Shown in pieces: positions 15,627 to 24,223 of a stretch of DNA of 64,000 nucleotides. Both the position numbers and the translations under genes were made by a program. The DNA comes from Thauera aromatica_A. GTDB lineage: Bacteria; Pseudomonadota; Gammaproteobacteria; Burkholderiales; Rhodocyclaceae. The notes beneath the pieces were generated by a model that did not search any database, was not told where the DNA came from, and saw only the letters and a program-made list of their open reading frames with translations. Location: the NCBI RefSeq assembly GCF_023093595.1, contig NZ_JALLIK010000094.1, positions 1 to 64,000 of the forward strand, in the 5' to 3' direction. The number at the start of each line of letters is the position of its first letter. Within the stretch, counting starts at the first letter, position 1.

Positions 15627-17291
15627 TCAGTCGACATGGTAACGTCGTTGCACGACGCGGAACCGGTTGGCGACGAAGGCCGCGTCGGCGTAGCTCGCAT
15701 TGGCGGCCGGGTTCATGCCGACACCATGATAGTCGGAGAACGCCGCGGACTGGTTCACGAACACCCCACCGGCGAGGTTCAGCGACAGCGCCACGCCGGC
15801 GCGCAGCGTCGCTTCGGTCATGGTCTCGATCACCGCGCTGCGGGTGGAGTACAGCCCCACCGTCAGCGCGCCGCGCTCGCGCACGATGCGCTCGGACAGC
15901 TGCAGCGCGGCGCCGGTGTCGGCCGCGCGCACGACGAAGCTGATCGGGCCGAAGCGTTCCTCCATATAGGCGGCCTCGTCGGCGGCATCGCAGGCGACGA
16001 TCACCGGCGTGCGCACCTGCGCCTGGGGGAACTCGGCATGGGTGAGTGCCTTCGAGGCCAGCACCACCTGGCCGAAGCCGTGGGCTTCCTCAATGCGGGC
16101 GAGGGTGGCGGGCGACTGGATCGCGCCCAGCACCGCGGTGGCGACGCTCTCGTCGGAGAGGAAGCGGGCGACGGCGGCACCGAGGTCGGCAGCGACTTCA
16201 TCGAAGCGCTTGCGGCCCTGATCGGTGTCGATACCGCCGGCGGGAACGATGATCGCCTGGGTCGTCGTGCACATCTGGCCGGCGTACAGCGACAGGGTGA
16301 ACGCGAGGTTCTTCAGCATGCCCTTGTAGTTGTCGGTGGACTCGATGACGACGTTGTTGACGCCGGCCAGTTCGGCATACACCTGGGCCTGGCGGGCATG
16401 GTCGAGCAGCCAGTTGCCGAACGCGGTGCTGCCGGTGAAGTCGATCGACTTCACCGCCCGGTGGGTGGCGAGGTGGCGGGTGGCGGCGGGGTCGTCGACC
16501 ACGGCGAGCGTCACCAGGTTCGGATCCAGGCCTTGTTCGGCGAGCACTTCGCGGGCGATGGCGACGCTGATCGCCGCCGGCAGGATGGCGTTTTCATGAG
16601 GTTTGACGATCACCGGATTGCCCGTGGCGAGGGCGGCGAACAGGCCCGGATAGGTGTTCCAGGTGGGGAAGGTGCCGCAGCCGATCACCAGCGCGACGCC
16701 GCGGCCGACGATCTCGAAGTGTTTGCGCAGGCGCAGCGGCGGGTTCTTGCCCTGGGGTTTTTCCCACACCGCCTCGGCGGGGACGCGGCTCATCTCGTCC
16801 CACGCGGTGGCGACCGCTTCGAGGCCGCGATCTTGGGCGTGCGCGCCGCCGGCCTGGAAGGCCATCATCCAGCCCTGGCCGGTGGTCATCATCACCGCGT
16901 GGGCGATCTCGAAGCTGCGCCGGTTCAGGCGCTGGAGGATTTCCAGGCAGATCCCGACCCGCCCTTCGGCACCGACCTTCCGCCAACCGGGCATCGCCGC
17001 TTCGGCGGCGCCGATCAGGGCGTCGGGCGCGCAGACCGGGTAGCGTACGTCGAGGGCGACGCCGTAGGGCGAGCGCTCGGTCGCGGCCCAGCCGGCCTGG
17101 CCCGGCTGGTCGAGGACGAAATCGCGGCCGAGGTGGCTTTCGAAGGCGCGCTTGCCGGCTTCGGCGGCGTCCTCGCCGTAGCTTCTGGGGCTGGGGGATT
17201 CGGCGTAGGGGGTCCAGTAGCCGCGCGCGCGCAGGGCGGAGAGGGCGGCGTCGAGGGTGGGCTTGTGCGCTTCGAAAAGAGGGTGGCTCAT
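15627..17291 (-). CDS. paaN: PaaN, ring-cleavage aldehyde dehydrogenase of the phenylacetate pathway
   Basis: A 554-residue protein of the PaaN family, related to the aldehyde dehydrogenase half of PaaZ. It should oxidise the reactive semialdehyde made after oxepin-CoA hydrolysis. Cys341 in YAGQMCTTTQ is the nucleophile; SIDFTGSTAFG (282-292) is the cofactor loop. The usual ELGG is replaced by AELAGVNNVVIES, as expected for this branch. There is no C-terminal MaoC-like hydratase domain, so ring opening needs a separate hydratase not seen here. The start ATG at 17291 has GGAGA seven bases upstream. It is divergent from paaG and shares an intergenic region holding a TetR-type operator. Confidence 0.9.
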   Translation of the reverse strand: MSHPLFEAHKPTLDAALSALRARGYWTPYAESPSPRSYGEDAAEAGKRAFESHLGRDFVLDQPGQAGWAATERSPYGVALDVRYPVCAPDALIGAAEAAMPGWRKVGAEGRVGICLEILQRLNRRSFEIAHAVMMTTGQGWMMAFQAGGAHAQDRGLEAVATAWDEMSRVPAEAVWEKPQGKNPPLRLRKHFEIVGRGVALVIGCGTFPTWNTYPGLFAALATGNPVIVKPHENAILPAAISVAIAREVLAEQGLDPNLVTLAVVDDPAATRHLATHRAVKSIDFTGSTAFGNWLLDHARQAQVYAELAGVNNVVIESTDNYKGMLKNLAFTLSLYAGQMCTTTQAIIVPAGGIDTDQGRKRFDEVAADLGAAVARFLSDESVATAVLGAIQSPATLARIEEAHGFGQVVLASKALTHAEFPQAQVRTPVIVACDAADEAAYMEERFGPISFVVRAADTGAALQLSERIVRERGALTVGLYSTRSAVIETMTEATLRAGVALSLNLAGGVFVNQSAAFSDYHGVGMNPAANASYADAAFVANRFRVVQRRYHVD

Positions 17292-17394
17292 GGTCGTCTC
17301 CTGGGGGTGGTCGGCCGGCACGCGCGGTGGACTGCTACGGGCTACACAAAATGTTTGCGCCGGCAAGGTCTCGGGGTAAAAAAATGCTTGTCTT

Positions 17395-17445
17395 TTGATG
17401 TAGCTCAAGACTACTATTGATTGACCGATCGGTCAAATTTATAAA
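17395..17445 (+). promoter_or_regulatory. paaG promoter with PaaR/TetR-type operator and FNR-like box
   Basis: A -35 TTGATT (17417-17422), a 17-base spacer and a -10 TATAAA (17440-17445) read toward paaG. The spacer contains the perfect 16-base palindrome TTGACCGATCGGTCAA (17421-17436), ideal for a TetR-type repressor; PaaR, encoded in the same operon, is the obvious candidate. Just upstream, TTGATGTAGCTCAA (17395-17408) differs at one base from an FNR/ANR box TTGAT-N4-ATCAA. The site also lies upstream of the divergent paaN. Binding is inferred. Confidence 0.72.
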
Positions 17446-17499
17446 CGAGCTGGATGGCATCATTGCACCCCGGCCCCGCAGAATGGAGAGATAGGGAAC

Positions 17500-18306
17500 A
17501 TGGACGTGGCGATGGAGACGATTCTTTTCGAAGTCGAGGACGGGGTCGCAACCCTCACGCTGAACCGCCCGGAGCGGCTCAACAGCTTCAACGACCGCAT
17601 GCACGACGAGCTGCGCCAAGCGCTGGCGCGGGTGCGTGCAGGGCGGGCCGACGGCAGCGTCCGCGTGCTCGTGCTCACCGGCGCCGGGCGCGGCTTCTGC
17701 GCCGGCCAGGACCTGTCCGACCGCAACGTCGCGCCCGGCGGCGAGGCGGTCGACCTCGGGGCGTCGGTGGAAAAGAACTACAAGCCGCTGGTGCTGGCGC
17801 TGCGCGCGCTCGAGCTGCCGGTGATCGCCGCCGTCAACGGCGTCGCCGCAGGGGCGGGGGCGAACATCGCGCTGGCCTGCGACCTGGTGTTCGCCGCGCG
17901 CTCGGCGAGCTTCATCCAGGCGTTCAGCAAGCTCGGGCTGATTCCCGACACCGGCGGCACCTGGATCCTGCCGCGCCTGCTGGGGCCGGCGCGCGCCCTG
18001 GGCCTGGCCCTGCTCGGCGAACGCCTGAGCGCGGAGCAGGCCGAGCAGTGGGGGCTGATCTGGAAGACGGTGGACGATGCGGCGTTGATGAGCACGGTGG
18101 GCGCGGTTGCGCGCCAGCTCGCGCAGGGGCCGACCTTCGGCTACGCGCAGACGAAGAAGGCGATCTGGGAGAGCTCGCTGCGCGGCCTCGAAGCCCAGCT
18201 CGACGTCGAGCGCGACCTGATGTCGGCCTGCGGGCGTTCGGAAGACTACCGCGAGGGGGTGGCCGCATTCATGGACAAGCGTGCGCCGCAGTTCAAGGGC
18301 CGCTGA
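17500..18306 (+). CDS. paaG: PaaG, 1,2-epoxyphenylacetyl-CoA isomerase
   Basis: A 268-residue crotonase-fold enzyme. The first block RPERLNSFNDRMHDELR, the oxyanion-hole segment FCAGQDLSDRNV, the second oxyanion block NGVAAGAGANIALACD and the catalytic-aspartate block KLGLIPDTGGTW are all those of PaaG rather than PaaF. It isomerises ring-1,2-epoxyphenylacetyl-CoA to the seven-membered oxepin-CoA and also shifts a double bond later in the pathway. It is the first gene of a long operon paaGIKABCDE. The ATG at 17500 follows AGGGAAC with tight spacing. C-terminal QFKGR matches the family end. Confidence 0.93.
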   Translation: MDVAMETILFEVEDGVATLTLNRPERLNSFNDRMHDELRQALARVRAGRADGSVRVLVLTGAGRGFCAGQDLSDRNVAPGGEAVDLGASVEKNYKPLVLALRALELPVIAAVNGVAAGAGANIALACDLVFAARSASFIQAFSKLGLIPDTGGTWILPRLLGPARALGLALLGERLSAEQAEQWGLIWKTVDDAALMSTVGAVARQLAQGPTFGYAQTKKAIWESSLRGLEAQLDVERDLMSACGRSEDYREGVAAFMDKRAPQFKGR

Positions 18307-18411
18307 ACGGCCGCTTCCGCGGCTCCTGGCCGACGGGAACATGGAAGCCGATGGTCGGCGGATGTGCACATTCGGCGGGTTGCGTACCCGCATTGCAATG
18401 AAGAGGATGGG

Positions 18412-18903
18412 ATGAACAAGACGAGCCCTACAGCGCAAGCACAGGATGCCCAGGCCGTGGCCGAACAGGTTGGCCGGTCGATGTATGCGCGCGACCACGC
18501 TTCGCGCGGACTGGGAATTGAAATCGCGGCCATCGGCCCGGGCTATGCGCGCCTCACCATGACGGTCGAGGAGCGCATGCTCAACGGCCTGGGCGCGTGT
18601 CACGGCGCCTTCATCACCGCGGTGGCCGATTCCGCCTTCGCCTATGCCTGCAACGCCTGCAACGAGCAGACCGTGGCTTCGGGCATCAGCCTGGACTTCC
18701 TGCGCCCGGGGCGGCTGGGCGACGTGCTCACCGCGGAAGCGCACGAAGTGCAGGCTTCCGGGCGCACCGGGTTGTACGACATCCGCGTCACCAACCAGGC
18801 CGGTGAACTGGTCGCGCTGTTGCGCGGCAAGTCGTACCGGAAGAAGGGGCGGCCGGTGATCGTGGCGGGCGAGGGCGGCACGCACCTATCGAATATCGAT
18901 TGA
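18412..18903 (+). CDS. paaI: PaaI, hotdog-fold hydroxyphenylacetyl-CoA thioesterase
   Basis: A 163-residue hotdog thioesterase of the PaaI type. The catalytic region GACHGAFITAVADSAFAYACN carries the aspartate of the PaaI family, followed by the conserved beta strand block with SGISLDFLRPGRLGDVL. It hydrolyses stalled aryl-acetyl-CoA thioesters, protecting the CoA pool. ATG at 18412 with AGAGGA seven bases upstream. It lies 105 bases behind paaG and 23 bases before paaK in the same operon. The start is supported by the Met-Asn-Lys-Thr opening and by the absence of conserved sequence before it. Confidence 0.92.
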   Translation: MNKTSPTAQAQDAQAVAEQVGRSMYARDHASRGLGIEIAAIGPGYARLTMTVEERMLNGLGACHGAFITAVADSAFAYACNACNEQTVASGISLDFLRPGRLGDVLTAEAHEVQASGRTGLYDIRVTNQAGELVALLRGKSYRKKGRPVIVAGEGGTHLSNID

Positions 18904-18926
18904 TCAAGCACACCAAGGAGGAGACC

Positions 18927-20249
18927 ATGCCGATCAACCGCTACGCGCCCGCGCAGCTCGAGCCGATCGAGACGGCCAGCGCCGACGAGCTGCGCGCCTT
19001 GCAGCTCGAACGGCTGCAATGGAGCGTGCGCCACGCGTACGACAACGTGCCGCACTATCGCCAGGCCTTCGATGCCAAGGGCGTGCATCCGGACGACCTG
19101 CGCACGCTCGAGGACCTGGCGAAGTTCCCGTTCACCACCAAGCACGACCTGCGCGACAACTACCCGTTCGGGATGTTCGCGGTGCCGCTCGAGCGGGTCG
19201 CCCGCATCCATGCTTCATCCGGCACCACCGGCAAGCCGACGGTGGTCGGGTACACGCTGAAGGACATCGATACCTGGGCCACGGTGGTGGCGCGCTCGAT
19301 CCGCGCCTCGGGCGGACGCCCCGGCGACATGGTGCACGTGTCCTATGGCTACGGGCTGTTTACCGGCGGCCTGGGGGCGCACTACGGCGCGGAGAAGCTC
19401 GGCTGCACCGTGGTGCCGATGTCGGGCGGGCAGACCGAGAAGCAGATCCAGGTGATTCAGGACTTCAAGCCGAAGATCATCATGGTGACGCCGTCCTACA
19501 TGCTGACGATCCTCGACGAGATGGAGGCGCAGGGCATCGATCCGAAGAGCACTTCGCTGAAGGTCGGCATCTTCGGTGCCGAGCCGTGGACGCCGGCGAT
19601 GCGCGAGGCGATGGAGGCGCGTTCGGGCATGGATGCGGTCGACATCTACGGTCTGTCCGAAGTGATGGGACCGGGGGTGGCCAACGAGTGCGTCGAGACC
19701 AAGGACGGCCCGACCATCTGGGAGGATCACTTCTACCCCGAGATCATCGACCCGGTGAGCGGCGAGGTGCTGCCCGACGGCGCCGAGGGCGAGCTGGTGT
19801 TCACGTCGCTCTCCAAGGAGGCGATGCCGGTGATCCGCTACCGCACGCGGGATCTCACCCGCCTGCTGCCGCCCACGGCGCGCAGCATGCGGCGGATGGC
19901 CAAGATCACCGGGCGCAGCGACGACATGCTGATCATCCGCGGGGTCAACGTGTTCCCGACCCAGATCGAGGAGCTGATCTGCAAGATGCCCAAGCTGGCG
20001 CCGCACTACCTGCTCGAGGTGGACAAGAACGGTCACATGGACACCCTCACGGTCAGGGTCGAAGTGAATCCGGAAGCCCAGGTCGGGCGCCACCCCGAGC
20101 ACAAGGAAGCGCTCGCCAAGGAGCTGACCCACCTGATCAAGAGCCTGATCGGGGTGTCGTGCACGGTCGTCGTCGGCGAGCCGTTCAGCATCGAGCGGGT
20201 CACCATCGGCAAGGCCCGGCGCGTCATCGACCGCCGCCCCAGAAGCTGA
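18927..20249 (+). CDS. paaK: PaaK, phenylacetate-CoA ligase (oxic-pathway isoenzyme)
   Basis: A 440-residue AMP-forming ligase converting phenylacetate, ATP and CoA to phenylacetyl-CoA, the first committed step. The nucleotide motif HASSGTTGKPTVVGY, the adenine block DIYGLSEVMGPG and the hinge region RSDDMLIIRGVNVFPTQIE are those of PaaK. A perfect AAGGAGGAG lies seven bases before the ATG at 18927; the upstream in-frame ATT/ATG at 18900 overlaps paaI and is rejected. A close paralogue, PadJ, is encoded at 52602-53936 in the anaerobic cluster. Product assignment is firm; the oxic role follows from its place between paaI and paaA. Confidence 0.95.
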   Translation: MPINRYAPAQLEPIETASADELRALQLERLQWSVRHAYDNVPHYRQAFDAKGVHPDDLRTLEDLAKFPFTTKHDLRDNYPFGMFAVPLERVARIHASSGTTGKPTVVGYTLKDIDTWATVVARSIRASGGRPGDMVHVSYGYGLFTGGLGAHYGAEKLGCTVVPMSGGQTEKQIQVIQDFKPKIIMVTPSYMLTILDEMEAQGIDPKSTSLKVGIFGAEPWTPAMREAMEARSGMDAVDIYGLSEVMGPGVANECVETKDGPTIWEDHFYPEIIDPVSGEVLPDGAEGELVFTSLSKEAMPVIRYRTRDLTRLLPPTARSMRRMAKITGRSDDMLIIRGVNVFPTQIEELICKMPKLAPHYLLEVDKNGHMDTLTVRVEVNPEAQVGRHPEHKEALAKELTHLIKSLIGVSCTVVVGEPFSIERVTIGKARRVIDRRPRS

Positions 20250-20318
20250 ACCCGCGACAACCGATACCTACAACGCGGCGGGCCTCAGGCGCCGCCGCCC
20301 CCCAACGAGGAGCGAAGC

Positions 20319-21311
20319 ATGTATACCCAGTCCCTCAGTATTCCCGACCGCGACGCGGCCCCGCGCATCGCCGAAAACCCCGACTACGTCGCCCAGTTCA
20401 ACGCCAGGATCGATGCCGGCGGCTTCATCGAACCCAAGGACTGGATGCCGGACGCCTACCGCCGGACGCTGGTCCGGCAGATCAGCCAGCACGCCCACTC
20501 CGAGATCGTCGGCATGCTCCCCGAAGGCAACTGGATCACCCGCGCGCCCAGCCTCAAGCGCAAGGCGATCCTGCTCGCCAAGGTGCAGGACGAGGGCGGC
20601 CACGGCCTCTACCTGTATGCCGCGGCCGAAACGCTCGGCGTATCGCGCGATGAGCTCTACGAAGCGCTGCTCTCGGGCAAGGCCAAGTACAGCTCGATCT
20701 TCAACTACCCGACGCTGACCTGGGCCGACATCGGCGTAGTCGGCTGGCTGGTCGATGGCGCCGCGATCATGAACCAGATCCCGCTGTGCAAGTGCAGCTA
20801 CGGCCCTTATGCGCGCGCCATGATCCGCGTGTGCAAGGAAGAATCCTTCCACCAGCGCCAGGGCTTCGACCTGTTGCTGACGATGATGAAAGGCACGGCC
20901 GAGCAGCGCGAGATGGTGCAGGACGCGGTGAATCGCTGGTGGTGGCCGTCGATCATGATGTTCGGCCCCCACGATCAGGACAGCGTGCACACCGAGACCG
21001 CACGCTGGGGCATCAAGCGCATCTCCAACGACGATCTGCGGCAGAAGTTTGTCGATGCGACGGTGAAGCAGGCCGAAGTGCTCGGCGTCACCCTGCCCGA
21101 TCCCGCGCTGAAGTGGAATGCCGAGCGCGGCCATCACGACTTCGGCGCCATCGACTGGGACGAATTCTGGAACGTGGTCGGCGGCCACGGTCCGTGCAAC
21201 GTCGATCGCCTGGCCGAGCGCAGGCGGGCCTGGGAGGAGGGCGCCTGGGTGCGCGAGGCCGCCCTCGCCTACGCCGAGAAACAGGCCGAACGCGAGCGCC
21301 AGGCCGCCTGA
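20319..21311 (+). CDS. paaA: PaaA, catalytic subunit of phenylacetyl-CoA epoxidase
   Basis: A 330-residue ferritin-like diiron subunit of the 1,2-phenylacetyl-CoA epoxidase. Iron-ligand helices are visible: KVQDEGGHGLYLY and CKEESFHQRQGFD contain the E-x2-H pattern, with a further carboxylate in HAHSEIVGMLPEGNW. The enzyme inserts one oxygen atom from O2 into the ring of phenylacetyl-CoA. Length and motifs equal those of characterised PaaA. GAGGAGCG precedes the ATG by six bases. It starts the core oxygenase genes paaABCDE, 69 bases behind paaK. Confidence 0.96.
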   Translation: MYTQSLSIPDRDAAPRIAENPDYVAQFNARIDAGGFIEPKDWMPDAYRRTLVRQISQHAHSEIVGMLPEGNWITRAPSLKRKAILLAKVQDEGGHGLYLYAAAETLGVSRDELYEALLSGKAKYSSIFNYPTLTWADIGVVGWLVDGAAIMNQIPLCKCSYGPYARAMIRVCKEESFHQRQGFDLLLTMMKGTAEQREMVQDAVNRWWWPSIMMFGPHDQDSVHTETARWGIKRISNDDLRQKFVDATVKQAEVLGVTLPDPALKWNAERGHHDFGAIDWDEFWNVVGGHGPCNVDRLAERRRAWEEGAWVREAALAYAEKQAERERQAA

Positions 21312-21380
21312 GCGGCGCCGTCTTCACCGATCCCGACCACCAGAGGCGGCAGGCAAGGCCGCCCGTAGAGGAGCATTGAC

Positions 21381-21668
21381 ATGGAACGCAAGGAATGGCC
21401 GCTGTGGGAAGTCTTCATCCGCAGCCGTAACGGACTCGATCACAAGCATTGCGGCAGCGTGCATGCGCCGGACGCGAGAATGGCGCTGCAGGTGGCGCGC
21501 GATGTGTATACCCGGCGCCTCGAAGGCGTGTCGATCTGGGTCGTCAAGGCGTCCGACATCGTCGCCTCCGACCCCGATGCCAAGCCCGAGCTGTTCGACC
21601 CGGCCGAGGACAAGATCTACCGCCACCCGACCTTCTACAAGCTGCCCGACGAAGTCAACCACATGTGA
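21381..21668 (+). CDS. paaB: PaaB, small subunit of phenylacetyl-CoA epoxidase
   Basis: A 95-residue protein matching PaaB over its whole length: WPLWEVFIRSRNGLDHKHCGS at the start, the segment MALQVARDVYTRRLEGVSIW, and the end YRHPTFYKLPDEVNHM. PaaB bridges PaaAC heterodimers in the epoxidase complex and is required for activity. It lies between paaA and paaC with about 70-base gaps and its own GAGGAG site. No unusual residues. Confidence 0.95.
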   Translation: MERKEWPLWEVFIRSRNGLDHKHCGSVHAPDARMALQVARDVYTRRLEGVSIWVVKASDIVASDPDAKPELFDPAEDKIYRHPTFYKLPDEVNHM

Positions 21669-21746
21669 GCAGGGCCGCCGGGAAGCAGCGCCCCGCTCCC
21701 GGCCGCACATTTTTGCCCCGACTTCGCAGAGACAAGGATTCCCCCC

Positions 21747-22499
21747 ATGAGCCAACAACATCTCGAATACGTGCTGCGCCTCGGCGACAACGCACTGATC
21801 CTCGGCCAGCGCCTGTCCGAATGGTGCGGTCGTGCGCCGGTGATCGAGGAAGACCTCGCCCTCGCCAACATGGCGCTCGACCTCATCGGCCAGGCCCGCC
21901 TGCTGCTGACCCATGCCGGCAAGCTCGAAGGCCAGGGCCGCGACGAAGATCAGCTCGCCTTCCTGCGCGTCGAGCGCGACTACCGCAACGTCACCCTGGC
22001 CGAGCTGCCGAACCACGATTTCGGCCGCACCACGGTGCGCAACTTCCTCTTCAGCGCGTTCCAGGTGCTGCTGTGGGAGCGTCTCGCGCGCTCGACCGAC
22101 ACCGAACTGGCGGCGATCGCGGCGAAGAGCCTGAAGGAGGCGCGCTACCACCTCAATCACGCGGCCGAGTGGGTGATCCGCCTCGGCGACGGCACGGCCG
22201 AATCGCAGCGCCGTACCCAGGCCGCGCTCGACCACCTGTGGCCGTACACTGCCGAGCTGTTTTCGGCCGATGCCGCCGACGATGCCGTTGCCGCCGCCGG
22301 CATCGGCCCGGCCTGGCGCGAGCTCGAAGCCGGGTGGCGGGCGAGCGTGCGGCCGGTGCTGGAGGAGGCCACGCTGACGGTGCCGGCGGACACGCCGTTC
22401 CGCAGCCAGGGCCGGCTCGGCCGCCACTCCGAGCACATGGGGCACTTGCTGGCGACGCTGCAGTACATGCAGCGTACCTATCCGGGCGCGCAGTGGTGA
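21747..22499 (+). CDS. paaC: PaaC, structural subunit of phenylacetyl-CoA epoxidase
   Basis: A 250-residue ferritin-like partner of PaaA. Conserved helices LRLGDNALILGQRLSEWCG, NMALDLIGQARLLL, FLRVERDYRNVTLAELPNHDF and KEARYHLNHAAEWVIRLGDG identify it. PaaC has the diiron fold but does not carry the active iron centre in characterised complexes; it forms the structural half of the AC heterodimer. Ends with the family motif RTYPGAQW. AAGGA is eleven bases before the ATG. Confidence 0.95.
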   Translation: MSQQHLEYVLRLGDNALILGQRLSEWCGRAPVIEEDLALANMALDLIGQARLLLTHAGKLEGQGRDEDQLAFLRVERDYRNVTLAELPNHDFGRTTVRNFLFSAFQVLLWERLARSTDTELAAIAAKSLKEARYHLNHAAEWVIRLGDGTAESQRRTQAALDHLWPYTAELFSADAADDAVAAAGIGPAWRELEAGWRASVRPVLEEATLTVPADTPFRSQGRLGRHSEHMGHLLATLQYMQRTYPGAQW

Positions 22500-22538
22500 G
22501 CGGGCGATGCTGAGAACGGACATCGCGGGAGGACGGAC

Positions 22539-23030
22539 ATGCTGACCGAAGCCCGGGCCTGGGCGGCGCTCGACGCCGTGCCCGACCCCGAAGTGCCGGT
22601 GGTGTCGGTGGTGGAGCTGGGCATCGTGCGCGAACTGCACTGCCGCCCCGAGGGCGTCACCGTGGTGGTGACGCCGACCTACTCCGGCTGCCCGGCGACC
22701 GAAGTGATCGGCGACACCATCCGTGCGGCCTTGCATGCTGCCGGTGCGGGCGAAGTCGATCTGCAGACCCGGCTTGATCCGGCGTGGACCAGCGACTGGA
22801 TCGGCGAGGCCGCGCGCGAGAAGCTGCGCGCCTACGGCATCGTCCCGCCCAGCGGCAAGGCTGCCGTGGGCGGGGCGCAGCCGATCCGCTTCGTCAAGCG
22901 CCGCCTCACCTGCCCGCGCTGCGGTTCGGATGACACCGAGCGCCTGTCCGAGTTCGGCTCCACCGCGTGCAAGTCGACCTGGCGCTGCAAGGCCTGCCTC
23001 GAACCTTTCGAATATTTCAAGCCGATCTGA
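22539..23030 (+). CDS. paaD: PaaD, Fe-S/metal-assembly factor of phenylacetyl-CoA epoxidase
   Basis: A 163-residue PaaD protein. Residues 1-90 are the DUF59/MIP18-like domain (DAVPDPEVPVVSVVELGI and TPTYSGCPATEVIGD, with the conserved cysteine). The C-terminus is a cysteine-rich ribbon with pairs CPRC and CKAC that probably binds zinc or iron. Genetic work elsewhere shows PaaD is needed for epoxidase activity, probably for maturing the iron centre or the PaaE cluster. It is 39 bases behind paaC and 36 before paaE. Confidence 0.93.
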   Translation: MLTEARAWAALDAVPDPEVPVVSVVELGIVRELHCRPEGVTVVVTPTYSGCPATEVIGDTIRAALHAAGAGEVDLQTRLDPAWTSDWIGEAAREKLRAYGIVPPSGKAAVGGAQPIRFVKRRLTCPRCGSDDTERLSEFGSTACKSTWRCKACLEPFEYFKPI

Positions 23031-23066
23031 TCCGCCCGCAGGGCAGACGGACAACGGAGACCAAGC

Positions 23067-24134
23067 ATGACCCCCAAATTCCATCCGCTGAAAGTGGCCG
23101 AAGTGCGACGCGAGACTCCGGACGCGGTCAGCCTGCGTTTCGAGCTCCCGGTCGAGCTGGCCGAAGACTACCGCTTCACCCAGGGCCAGCACCTGACCGT
23201 CAAGGCCAGCGTCGAGGGCGAGTCGCTGCGCCGTTCCTATTCGATCTGCAGCGCGGTCGATGAGGGTGAACTGCGCGTGGCGATCAAGAAAGTCGCTGGC
23301 GGGCGCTTTTCGAACTGGGCCAACGCCCGCCTGCAGGCCGGCGATGTGCTCGAAGTGATGACGCCCAAGGGGCGCTTCTACACCGAGCTCGACCCGGACA
23401 GTGAAAAGCACTATGTCGCCTTCGCCGCCGGGGCCGGGATCACTCCGATCATCTCGATGATCAAGACCACGCTGAAAGCCGAACCGAAGAGCCGGTTCAC
23501 GCTGATCTACGGCAACCGTCGCCAGAGCAGCGTGATCTTTTCCGAGGCGCTGGAAGACCTCAAGGACCGCTATCTGACCCGGTTCACGCTGTACCACGTG
23601 TTTTCGCGTGAAGAGCAGGAAGTGCCGCTGTTCAACGGCCGCCTCGACCGCGCCCGGGTCGCGGCTTTCGTCGATACCCTGGTGCCGGCCGAGACCATCG
23701 ACGCTGCCTTCATCTGCGGTCCCGGCGGCATGATCGACGAAGTCCGCGATGGCCTGCTCGCCTGCGGCGTGCCTGCCGAGCGCATCCACTTCGAACGCTT
23801 CGGTGTGCCCGACTCGGCGCCCGCGCACCACGTCGAACCGGGCGATGCGCCCAAGGCCATGATCACCGTGATTGCCGACGGCCTGCGCCGCAATGTAGAG
23901 TTCCGCGCCGAAGATCCGTCGATCCTGGATGTCGCCCTGCGCGCCGGGATGGATCTGCCGTACTCGTGCAAGGGCGGGGTGTGCTGCACCTGCCGGGCCA
24001 AGGTGCTCGAAGGCAAAGTGCGCATGGACAAGAATTTCACCCTCGAGCAGCCCGATGTGGACGCCGGTTACGTACTGACCTGCCAAGCCCACCCGCTGAC
24101 CGAAAAAGTCGTCATCAGCTTCGACGAGCGCTGA
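23067..24134 (+). CDS. paaE: PaaE, reductase of phenylacetyl-CoA epoxidase
   Basis: A 355-residue flavo-iron-sulfur reductase passing electrons from NAD(P)H to PaaA. In order: FAD domain (1-110, with LRRSYSICS), pyridine-nucleotide domain (110-230, GAGITPIISMI and FICGPGGMIDEV), and a plant-type [2Fe-2S] domain (265-355) with ligands in YSCKGGVCCTCRAKV and the final cysteine in LTCQA. Architecture and length match PaaE. It ends the epoxidase gene set and is followed after 89 bases by paaR. Confidence 0.95.
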   Translation: MTPKFHPLKVAEVRRETPDAVSLRFELPVELAEDYRFTQGQHLTVKASVEGESLRRSYSICSAVDEGELRVAIKKVAGGRFSNWANARLQAGDVLEVMTPKGRFYTELDPDSEKHYVAFAAGAGITPIISMIKTTLKAEPKSRFTLIYGNRRQSSVIFSEALEDLKDRYLTRFTLYHVFSREEQEVPLFNGRLDRARVAAFVDTLVPAETIDAAFICGPGGMIDEVRDGLLACGVPAERIHFERFGVPDSAPAHHVEPGDAPKAMITVIADGLRRNVEFRAEDPSILDVALRAGMDLPYSCKGGVCCTCRAKVLEGKVRMDKNFTLEQPDVDAGYVLTCQAHPLTEKVVISFDER

Positions 24135-24223
24135 GTCCGCCCGCGCCGCGCGCGCCGCGGCGCCGTTTTCAACCGATCGCAGCCCGTCCGCGGGCCGCAG
24201 CTTTCAGGAGTCGAACCCGAACA

